This document shows positions 9,231 through 16,561 of a stretch of DNA of 64,000 nucleotides, in pieces (positions within the stretch are counted from its first letter, which is position 1; the number at the start of each line of letters is the position of its first letter). The DNA is from PALSA-350 sp963794165. GTDB taxonomy: Bacteria; Acidobacteriota; Terriglobia; Terriglobales; Acidobacteriaceae. The stretch is from assembly GCA_963794165.1 (NCBI GenBank), contig CAWCCT010000011.1:186001-250000 (forward strand). Direction: 5' to 3'. The notes under the pieces were generated by a model. That model ran no database searches. It was not told the origin of the DNA and worked only from the letters and a program-made list of their open reading frames with translations. The translations under genes and the position numbers were made by a program.

Positions 9231-10592
9231 ATGAAACTGCTGAACAAACCGGTCTGGGCGGAAGGCATGTATCTCGGCCCGCACCACTTTCAGGTGCAGA
9301 GCCGCTATTTTGAAGACTCGCTCAACTTTGTCACTGTCAATCTGTGGCGTGATGCGTACGGCTTCGCCGGCCTGCAATTCGACAACGATGCTCTGCGCAA
9401 TGGCACATTCACCCTGACCCACGCCCACGGTCTTTTTGAAGATGGGTTGGCTTTCGATTTGCCAGGTTCGGATCCTGCTCCGCCACCACGCGAATTCCGC
9501 GCTTTGTTTTCTCCAGTTGCGGACCATCTCACCATGCATCTTGCGGTTCCGGCAAGTCTGCCGGAGGGGCGCAATACTAGTCTTGACAATGGCGCGCCGG
9601 CGCCCACGCGGTATCAAAGCACGGAGCAGATATTGCCCGATGAAAATACCGGCCGGGATGAAAAGCCGATCAAGGTCGGTCGCAAGAATCTACAGCTGCT
9701 CGGCGAAGCCGAAGTGACGGATCAGTTCGTGAGTCTGCCGGTCATTCGCATTGTGCGCGACGGTTCAGGACGCTTTGAAGTTGATCAATCCTTCGTGCCC
9801 CCTTGCCTGTCCCTGAGCGCCAGTGTTTATCTCACCGAGATGCTGCGCCGTCTCATCGATATCCTGGATGACAAGAGCGCTGTCTTCAGCCGCGAGCAGC
9901 AGCAACGCAGTGGTCAGTTTGAAGCGGGAATGTCATCACGGCACGTGGCGCAGTATTGGTTTCTGCACGCGTTGAACTCCAGTGTTTCCACGTTGCGGCA
10001 CTTTCTTCTATCCCGGCATGTGCATCCGCAGGAGCTTTTTCGGGAGATGTCGCGGCTGGCCGGCGCACTTTGTACGTTTGGACTTGAGGTGCACCCGCGA
10101 TCGCTGCCTGCGTACGACCATCGCGATATCGGCACGTGTTTTGAGCTCCTCGACCGGCACATTTTGCGCCATCTGGAGATCGTCATGCCTTCCAAGGCGA
10201 TTACGATTCCCCTGCGCAAGGTCGAGAGCTCGCTCTATGCCGGCGAGGTGAAAGATGAACGCTGCTTGGGGCCTTCGCGATGGCTGCTGGAAATCCGCTC
10301 GCCCATGGGCGAGGCGGATTTGATCAGGCGTGTGCCCCTGCTGGTCAAGGTCTGCTCCGCACGGTTTGTGGTGGAACTAGTTAAACGCGCATTGCCTGGG
10401 CTTGGATTGACCCACCTGCTCGCGCCGCCGGCCGAGGTCGCGGCAAAAGTGGAGAGCCAGTATTTCGTCATCAACCGTACCGGACCATGCTGGCAGCATA
10501 TCGTCGAAACTCGCCAGGCAGGGGTTCATGTCCCCGGAGAAATTCCCGCGCCAGAAATGAATCTGATTGTGTTGCTTGACCAGGCAAAGTAG
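9231..10592 (+). CDS. tssK: TssK, copy 2
   Basis: 453-residue second TssK paralogue directly downstream of the first. The signature VWAEGMYLGPHHFQVQSRYFE (about 8-28) is closer to the textbook VWxEGMFLxPQHFQ form than that of copy 1. The C-terminal stretch YFVINRTGPCWQHI matches the TssK end. Both copies keep the RLLMALT-like N-terminal shell and the C-terminal receptor-binding region, so both may be functional, possibly as a hetero-oligomer or with different membrane partners. It ends just before a repeat-filled gap. Confidence 0.92.
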   Translation: MKLLNKPVWAEGMYLGPHHFQVQSRYFEDSLNFVTVNLWRDAYGFAGLQFDNDALRNGTFTLTHAHGLFEDGLAFDLPGSDPAPPPREFRALFSPVADHLTMHLAVPASLPEGRNTSLDNGAPAPTRYQSTEQILPDENTGRDEKPIKVGRKNLQLLGEAEVTDQFVSLPVIRIVRDGSGRFEVDQSFVPPCLSLSASVYLTEMLRRLIDILDDKSAVFSREQQQRSGQFEAGMSSRHVAQYWFLHALNSSVSTLRHFLLSRHVHPQELFREMSRLAGALCTFGLEVHPRSLPAYDHRDIGTCFELLDRHILRHLEIVMPSKAITIPLRKVESSLYAGEVKDERCLGPSRWLLEIRSPMGEADLIRRVPLLVKVCSARFVVELVKRALPGLGLTHLLAPPAEVAAKVESQYFVINRTGPCWQHIVETRQAGVHVPGEIPAPEMNLIVLLDQAK

Positions 10593-11090
10593 CTCTCGCC
10601 GCCAGTCAAAAACATTTCCAGGAAAGGTCTGCTGAACCGCAGGTCCCACCACGGCACGCCGGGACAGGTCGGCTGCGCTCGGAGGAAGTTTTAGTTTGTG
10701 GCCGGAAAGCTCCGAAGAGGATCTGGCAACAAGCATAGCCGGGGTTCCTTCGGCTACGCTCGGGACAGGCTCTTCCGACTTCGCGCCATAAGACTCTCTG
10801 ATATGCGATAGATCGGCGAGGCGCTTCGCTCAGGATGACGCCTTTCTGGAGGAATTGAAAAACATCTGGCCGCGTCAAAAAAACACGAGAAGATCGAAAA
10901 AGTCACAGGATCTCGGGATGACAAAGGGGAGGGGGTTGCTTCCATTAGAGGTCGGTTGCCCGGATCCCAGGTCTCAAAAGCGAGACCTGGGGCACCCTTC
11001 GATTCGTTGCCAGGTCGTTGATCTTCAAGGAAGCATCCACTCCTCCCTTTGTCATGCCAAGCGGGCCTTTCCTGGTGTAGTACCCTCGGT
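10593..11090. repeat. 498-nt gap filled with composite repeats
   Basis: No convincing gene. Family-C repeat at 10634-10682 is followed by a short Gly/Ser-type low-complexity repeat remnant (about 10730-10780) and by the same block found after vgrG, with the hairpin at 10966-10991. Reading frames through this stretch have no recognisable content. It separates the two tssK genes from the FHA-transglycosylase gene. Confidence 0.7.
10966..10991. terminator. Perfect 10-bp hairpin, second copy
   Basis: Same CCCAGGTCTC / GAGACCTGGG hairpin and same 6-nt loop as at 7567-7592, again downstream of a T6SS gene. There is no T-run, so a terminator role is a guess. Confidence 0.35.
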
Positions 11091-12641
11091 ATGACCATGG
11101 TCAGTGAAACAAAGGCCCAAGCGCCGCCGTTGAAGGTGCGCGCCGAAGTTACTCCCGGCGAATGGCGTGAATTTCAGTTCCGCCAACCCTTCAAGATTGG
11201 ACGTCTCAAAGAGTGCGACCTTTCCATCGACAATTCTTTCGTCAGCCGCGTCCATGCGGAGGTTGTTTTTGAGAATGGGCGGTGGTCGGTCCGCGATTCA
11301 GGCAGTGCCAATGGCCTTTTTCTTCTCGGCGAACGCGTGCCATCCGTCTCCATCGTTGGCCCGACAGTCGTGAGACTGGGGATTGAAGGGCCCGAGGTCA
11401 AGTTCGAACTGGAGAAAGTTCAACCAGACCGGCCGACACAGAAAACACTGCGCACCAAAGACCCGGCGCTCGCTCACTACATCAATCACTATTTCTCCAA
11501 GTCTTCAGTGGACGAGCCTGCAGGCGAACACACCATGTTCATCCGCGAGGCCTTCGCGCAGATAGAAACCAAGCGTAAGAAGAAATACGGTGCAGTCATT
11601 GCCGTCCTGGTCGCACTTATTGTCGGGGCCGGACTCTTCGGCTATCTCGAGCACCGACAGTTGCAGCAGCAAAAAGCTACCGCGGAAGATCTCTTTTATG
11701 CCATTAAGACACAAGACATTGATCTTGCCAATCTTGATCGCGCTCTCGCCAATACAAATAGCCAGGCCGGCGCGCAAGAACTCGCCAAGTTTCGTGACCG
11801 CCGGCAGGAAATGGAAAAGAGCTATGACAAATATCTCGCGACCCTGCAAATTTATAATCCAAAGCTGACTGAGAAACAGCGCCTGGTGCTGAGGGTGGCT
11901 CGCATCTTTGGCGAATGTGAGATTGATATGCCCTCCGATTTCGAAGTGGAGATCAACCGGTACATCGAAAAGTGGCGAACGTCCGGCCGGCTAAAACAGG
12001 CAATTCAGACAGCACAGCAGAACGGATACACCGCCATCGTCGCTCGCGACCTTCTGGCCAAAGGCTTGCCTCCGCAATTCTTTTATCTTGCACTGCAGGA
12101 GAGCAACTTCAATGCGTATGCCGTTGGCCCGATGACGCGCAAGGGGTTCGCCAAGGGAATGTGGCAGTTCATTCCCGAAACAGCGGTGAAATACAACTTA
12201 CATCTGGGACCACTGGTCGACCAGCCACGGCCCGATCCTGGCGACGATCGACACGACTTCAAGAAGGCGACCAAGGCGGCTACTCTCTATATCCAGGATC
12301 TCTACAGCACCGATGCGCAGGCCTCGGGATTCCTGGTCATGGCCTGCTACAACTGGGGCGAGGGCCAGGTGCTGCCATTGATCCGAAGCTTGCCGGCCAA
12401 TCCGCGCGATCGCAACTTCTGGAAGCTGCTTACCAAGTATCGCGACAAGATCCCGCAGGAAACCTACGATTATGTTTTTTCCATAGCATCGGCTGCCGTG
12501 ATTGGGGAAAACCCGCGGCTCTTTGGCTTCGACTTCGACAATCCGTTGGCCAATTTGGATGCAGACGCGAAGCCGGCTAATGAGAAGAAAGAATGGCTCG
12601 CTCCGGAAGTCGCCGCTGCTCCTGTGATTGAGCTGCGATGA
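11091..12641 (+). CDS. FHA domain - membrane segment - lytic transglycosylase fusion
   Basis: 516 residues from the ATG at 11091. The frame extends upstream to a TTG at 11049, but that part is repeat-like. The N-terminus (about 17-105) is an FHA phosphothreonine-binding domain with GR (37-38), SxxH (S52-R-V-H55) and the SANG motif near 78. A single membrane helix lies at about 165-185. The C-terminal half is an SLT/MltD-like transglycosylase with catalytic Glu337 in ALQESNFNAYAVG, then AKGMWQFIPETA and MACYNWGEG. Topology would place FHA in the cytoplasm and the murein-cleaving domain in the periplasm. In a T6SS cluster the enzyme would open peptidoglycan for the membrane complex, and FHA would let the neighbouring Ser/Thr kinases control it. 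The role is inferred; the domains are visible. Confidence 0.85.
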   Translation: MTMVSETKAQAPPLKVRAEVTPGEWREFQFRQPFKIGRLKECDLSIDNSFVSRVHAEVVFENGRWSVRDSGSANGLFLLGERVPSVSIVGPTVVRLGIEGPEVKFELEKVQPDRPTQKTLRTKDPALAHYINHYFSKSSVDEPAGEHTMFIREAFAQIETKRKKKYGAVIAVLVALIVGAGLFGYLEHRQLQQQKATAEDLFYAIKTQDIDLANLDRALANTNSQAGAQELAKFRDRRQEMEKSYDKYLATLQIYNPKLTEKQRLVLRVARIFGECEIDMPSDFEVEINRYIEKWRTSGRLKQAIQTAQQNGYTAIVARDLLAKGLPPQFFYLALQESNFNAYAVGPMTRKGFAKGMWQFIPETAVKYNLHLGPLVDQPRPDPGDDRHDFKKATKAATLYIQDLYSTDAQASGFLVMACYNWGEGQVLPLIRSLPANPRDRNFWKLLTKYRDKIPQETYDYVFSIASAAVIGENPRLFGFDFDNPLANLDADAKPANEKKEWLAPEVAAAPVIELR

Positions 12642-12772
12642 TGGTGGCACCGCCGCCGTGCTCGCGTTTACGGAACAGATACTGCCCGAGGGCACCTCAT
12701 GAAAATCTGGATAAACTACGAGGGTACAAGGGTTTGCGGCCGTAAATAGCTCGACTGCAGCCGAGGTGAACC

Positions 12773-13492
12773 ATGCCTGATGACTTATCCAAGGATCCGC
12801 ATGCGTCAGGCACCCCTCCAGCTGCCCTCCCCGACGACCACCCGGGTAAGGAGGAGCCGGGAGAATTTACCCGCATCTTTCAATCCCTGCAGTCGCCAAG
12901 GGCGGCATCCCCACGGACTGCAGAACCGCCGCCGCAGCCTACTGCCAGCCGCGCACCGCTCGATATTTCGCAGTTGCTCCGATCGATCGACAGCAAGGAC
13001 CCCTCTCTTGCTGTTCCCGCGCCGGTTGCTCCCGAGACCATGGCCCTTCCTCGCTCGCACTCTTCCGCTAGTCCGGAGAGCTTTACACAAATGTTCCAGG
13101 CACTTTCGCCGGAGCCTGTTGTCTCGCCGGTTACTCATCCACAGGAGGAAACTGCGGGTAAATTGAGCGCACAACCTCCCGCGCAGGATGCAGCCTCGTT
13201 TACCCAGGTGCTCAATTCCCTTTTGCGTCCCGCCGTAAACTCGCCGCCCCCACTGCCACCTGAGGAGCAGAGCCCGGAAGAGAGTCTCCAGCAATATTCG
13301 ACGAGTAGTTCGACCATCGCCGACAGGGATAACGAAGTGACCAAAATCTTTGCGGTATCCCATCTTCAGCCGGCAACATTGGAACCGACCAAGAGTACGC
13401 TGCAACGTTATTTGCCACTTCTGTTGTTGCTTAACGGCGCTCTGCTGACGATTTTGGGTGTCCTGGTTTTTCTCTTTCTAAAACACCGCTAA
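12773..13492 (+). CDS. Tail-anchored Pro-rich protein with repeated FT motifs
   Basis: 239 residues, unknown function. Most of it is low-complexity Pro/Ser/Ala sequence. Inside it a short motif recurs: GEFTRIFQSL (30-39), ESFTQMFQAL (102-111), ASFTQVLNSL (141-150) and a degenerate EVTKIF (188-193). A hydrophobic helix (about 212-235, PLLLLLNGALLTILGVLVFLFL) followed by KHR ends the protein, so it should be C-terminally anchored with the Pro-rich part in the cytoplasm. Each motif centres on a Thr (33, 105, 144, 190), a plausible substrate for the nearby kinases and ligand for the FHA domain of the gene before it; this is inference. A GAGGTGA ribosome binding site precedes the ATG. Its stop codon abuts that of the opposite-strand gene with no gap. 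Confidence 0.7.
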   Translation: MPDDLSKDPHASGTPPAALPDDHPGKEEPGEFTRIFQSLQSPRAASPRTAEPPPQPTASRAPLDISQLLRSIDSKDPSLAVPAPVAPETMALPRSHSSASPESFTQMFQALSPEPVVSPVTHPQEETAGKLSAQPPAQDAASFTQVLNSLLRPAVNSPPPLPPEEQSPEESLQQYSTSSSTIADRDNEVTKIFAVSHLQPATLEPTKSTLQRYLPLLLLLNGALLTILGVLVFLFLKHR

Positions 13493-14470
13493 TTACTGTG
13501 GCCGTTTGACTGCATCGCCGACCTTAGGCGTTCCAGCGCCATCGAACTTGCCCACCGCAGAATCGCTATCGACGCTGGTGATCGTAAGCATCCCTACCGG
13601 TGAATCAATGGTGCGCAGAACTTTACCGCTCGCAGGATCCTTCACCGTACGAAGGACCCGGGTCACGGCAAGCTTGTCTCCCGCGTGCACTCCCGCAGTG
13701 GAGCCTACGTTGATGATGATGTCTGCGCCCGAAGCATCGGCGACCAGGCCGTTAATCGGGGCTGCGGGAGGAGGAGCGGTCACCGGAAGGCTACTCGCAT
13801 GCTGCTCCAGGCCCTTGGCTGTATCGTCGACGGACTGCTTCACAGCCTGGCCAAGAATGCTTTGGCTGAAGTTAGTGCTCCCCATGTCGAGTTGTCCGCC
13901 ACCGCCCTTCCACCCGGAGTATCCCGCCCCGCTGGAGGTCAGTCCCTTACGCTCCGACTCACCGTGACCAGTCACGGAAGCAAGAATCTCGCCTGTGTTC
14001 ACATCGACCATGCGCGCGGTGACTTCGACAACTGCCTTGGACTTGTTCATGCCCAGGGAACCTGCCCCCGCGCTCCAGATATTTCCACCTCCACCGCCGC
14101 CGCCATAGTGTTTGTCATCCCGGCCGAATTGCGTGACATCGCCGATGATGATGGTGTCCACGCCGAGCAGGCCGCCGATTTTGGCCGCAGTCGCGGTGTT
14201 GACGCGATCGCTATTGGAGAAATTCTGCTCCTTGAGGATCTTATCGATCGCGCTGCGCTCGATAACGCGATACCTGCCATCGTTGACTAGCTCATTGATC
14301 AGCAGGTCGGAGATGCCCTTTCCGACATCCTGGTTCGACCCAAAGATCGCCTGAACACTCGTCATGACGGTTCCATATCCGAAGTCGAGCACGGCCACTC
14401 TGCGCTTTTCCTGTGCCACTCCCGGCAAAGCGACGAACAAACCGAGGACTACCAGAAACATCTTGCGCAT
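13493..14470 (-). CDS. CsgG-family secreted protein
   Basis: 325 residues. Signal peptide about 1-19 (MRKMFLVVLGLFVALPGVA) without a lipobox Cys, unlike true CsgG lipoproteins. The next 190 residues fit the CsgG / curli assembly family: RRVAVLDFGYG, the ISDLLINELVNDGRYRVIER helix, GLLGVDTIIIGDVTQFG, and ARMVDVNTGEILASVTG. A Gly-rich loop (YGGGGGGGN) lies near 125. The last 95 residues look like a small beta domain (INVGSTAGVHAGDKLAVTRV). It lies 12 nt downstream of the kinase gene at 14483-16081 and is probably co-transcribed with it. It converges on the T6SS genes. A role as an outer-membrane partner of the secretion system is possible but unproven. Confidence 0.8.
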   Translation of the reverse strand: MRKMFLVVLGLFVALPGVAQEKRRVAVLDFGYGTVMTSVQAIFGSNQDVGKGISDLLINELVNDGRYRVIERSAIDKILKEQNFSNSDRVNTATAAKIGGLLGVDTIIIGDVTQFGRDDKHYGGGGGGGNIWSAGAGSLGMNKSKAVVEVTARMVDVNTGEILASVTGHGESERKGLTSSGAGYSGWKGGGGQLDMGSTNFSQSILGQAVKQSVDDTAKGLEQHASSLPVTAPPPAAPINGLVADASGADIIINVGSTAGVHAGDKLAVTRVLRTVKDPASGKVLRTIDSPVGMLTITSVDSDSAVGKFDGAGTPKVGDAVKRPQ

Positions 14471-14482
14471 GTCTTTGTTCTC

Positions 14483-16081
14483 CTATTTGTTGCCGAAGAA
14501 ACCTTCCAAAGTAGAGATTTCTTTATCAGCCTTGTCCATGTGATTGCGTGCAGCCGTGAGGTTTCCGCTATCCAATTCGGCGCTTGCCGAGCGTAGGTCA
14601 CTGTTCATGCGGGCATAAGCGGCTGCCATGTCCTGGCGCAATCCGAGTCCGTCTGCCTCCTGCTGGCGCTTCAGGCCTTCCACACTGGCAGAAACAGCAC
14701 CCGCCCGCGCATCAAGAGCAGTCTTCTGTTCCCGTGCCTGATCTACTTCTTCAGGCGTGGGCCCGGTGTTAGTTGGGGCCTGGCTCGCACTTTCTGTTTG
14801 ATTCCCGGACACTGCTTGGCCGCCCCCTTGATACGGAGGCCTCGGAGGATTAGGGGTTCGCGCCGGCGTTCCCCTACCTGGTTTAGGCGTGGCCGGGAGC
14901 GCGTTGCCTGCAGGGATGTCTTGAGTGGTTTTCGCGATGGCTGGGGCTGGCACCACAGGCGCGGCGGCCCCATCCGGTGTGGTCTGGACAGTGGCAGGCA
15001 GAGCAGGACTGGGTGGCGGATTCGCCGCCAGCGCCGCCCGGGCCGCCGGATCGCTATCGCTCTCAGTTTTGGCGCTGGTGTGAAAGAGGCGGGGCAGGCC
15101 GATGGCAGCGCATGCCACAACAACCAGAACCACCAGCGCTCCCACAGTGATCCACGCTGCCCTATGCGTGGACGAGGCAGGCGCCAAAGGAGGAGCCGGG
15201 GCGACACCAGGGAGCACTACTGGGGTAAAGGGAACCTCGGTTTCTTTGGCTGGAGTATCCAGGCCTGCGGCAATCTGTTTGAGCGCATTGGCGACAGCCT
15301 GTGCGTTCTGAAAGCGATTTGCCGGATCCTTCGCCAGCGCACACATGATCAGGTCGCTCAGCGGTTGTGGCAACTGGTGATTGACTGCGATCGGCGGCTG
15401 CGGCGCAACATTGCACTGCTGCTGCAGGATGCCGTAGGCGGAATCCGCCTCGAACGGCCGGCGACCCGCCAGCAGTTCGTACATCATGATGCCAACGGAG
15501 TAGATATCTGAGCGCGCATCCACGGTCCCCCCGCGCACCTGCTCCGGAGACATGTAGTAGAGCGATCCCATGGTCGTGCCGGGGCGGGTCAGATCCATTT
15601 CCGTATGCGACTTGGCAATGCCAAAGTCCATCAGCTTGACCACTCCATGCGAAGTAACCATGATGTTGGCCGGCTTGATATCACGGTGGACTACGCCGCG
15701 GCCATGCGCGTAACTCAACGCGGCAAGCACCTGTTGCATGTAGTTGAGGGTGTCGTTGGGGGGGATAGGGCCTTGCTTTGCGCGCTGTTCGAGGGTAGTG
15801 CCCTCTACGAACTCCATCATCATGACTAACTGGTTATCAGCCTGGAAGGCGGTATGCAGTTGCGCGATGTTGGGGTGATCGAAGCTGGCCAGCATGCGGA
15901 TCTCACTGATAAAGCGGGCCGCCAGGTCTGGTTCGGCGACCAGGTCAGGGAGAAGCACCTTCATCGCCTCAATGCGGTTAGAAATTACGTTGCGAACCTG
16001 GTAGACGTGTCCCATGCCGCCTGCCCCAAGCATGCGGACCACTTCGTAGTCGCCAACTCGTTGGCCTATCGCGAAAGCCAC
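14483..16081 (-). CDS. Membrane-anchored PknB-type Ser/Thr protein kinase
   Basis: 532 residues. Kinase domain about 11-272 with Gly-rich loop LGAGGMGHVY (18-27), catalytic Lys41, HRDIKPANIM (Asp134), DFG (152-154) and SPEQVRGG, all intact. A proline-rich linker (about 280-305) leads to one membrane helix (about 309-330). The extracytoplasmic part is Ala/Pro-rich and ends in a coiled region (EQKTALDARAGAVSASVEGLKR to the C-terminus). The csgG-like gene follows after 12 nt. Likely substrates include the FHA-linked T6SS partners across the convergent junction; that is a context inference. Upstream lie 280 nt of non-coding DNA with a nested inverted repeat, then repeat arms. Confidence 0.93.
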   Translation of the reverse strand: MAFAIGQRVGDYEVVRMLGAGGMGHVYQVRNVISNRIEAMKVLLPDLVAEPDLAARFISEIRMLASFDHPNIAQLHTAFQADNQLVMMMEFVEGTTLEQRAKQGPIPPNDTLNYMQQVLAALSYAHGRGVVHRDIKPANIMVTSHGVVKLMDFGIAKSHTEMDLTRPGTTMGSLYYMSPEQVRGGTVDARSDIYSVGIMMYELLAGRRPFEADSAYGILQQQCNVAPQPPIAVNHQLPQPLSDLIMCALAKDPANRFQNAQAVANALKQIAAGLDTPAKETEVPFTPVVLPGVAPAPPLAPASSTHRAAWITVGALVVLVVVACAAIGLPRLFHTSAKTESDSDPAARAALAANPPPSPALPATVQTTPDGAAAPVVPAPAIAKTTQDIPAGNALPATPKPGRGTPARTPNPPRPPYQGGGQAVSGNQTESASQAPTNTGPTPEEVDQAREQKTALDARAGAVSASVEGLKRQQEADGLGLRQDMAAAYARMNSDLRSASAELDSGNLTAARNHMDKADKEISTLEGFFGNK

Positions 16082-16360
16082 CAGGTCACCTCCGGTCGTT
16101 CAACGTAAATAATGGTGCGGGAGGGAGATCCTTCGTATCATCAGGATCCGCTCAACCTTGTATGCAGGACCAGCAAAGCCACCATACTATAAGGCCGGCT
16201 GCTTACGATAAACAAGATAATCCTTTGTAACCCTGGCTGGTATGAATTCCACTTTAGAGTCCCGATCCCCCGTATGCATCCGGTTAGTAACTAAGTTACC
16301 GGGCTCTTTCGGATGCATTTAGCTTGGACTTTGAAGTGCCGTCATTCCCACGCGCGGGCT
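16082..16360. promoter_or_regulatory. Upstream region of the kinase gene, with nested inverted repeat
   Basis: About 280 nt without a gene. At 16274-16318 the arms ATGCATCCG and CGGATGCAT enclose a second palindrome GTAACTAAGTTAC (16287-16299, single-base centre). It could be a regulatory site for the kinase at 14483-16081 or a terminator for the kinase gene upstream. The sequence alone does not decide. No clear promoter hexamers were recognised. Confidence 0.4.
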
Positions 16361-16507
16361 CGGGTGCCCCATATCTCGCTCGTTTTTCGCGAGAAGTGGG
16401 ATACCACCAATGTTGACCGCTCATTGCATCGGGTGAATCGAGAGTCAGGGGGAAGGAGCAGTGGTATCCCACATCTCGCGAAAAACGAGCGAGATATGGG
16501 GCACCCG
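16361..16507. mobile_element. MITE-like element, copy 1
   Basis: 47-nt terminal inverted repeats (16361-16407 and 16461-16507, one mismatch in each arm pairing) enclose a 53-nt non-palindromic centre. The centre is about 90% identical to the centre of the element at 25328-25522 in the opposite orientation. There is no transposase. The arms are rich in the ATCTCGC / GCGAGAT motif also found at 38040, 47545 and 56700. Confidence 0.65.
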
Positions 16508-16561
16508 GCCTTTTTCCTTATCGAGGGGCACCCGTACAGGGCGGTAGGGAGCGAAATCCGA

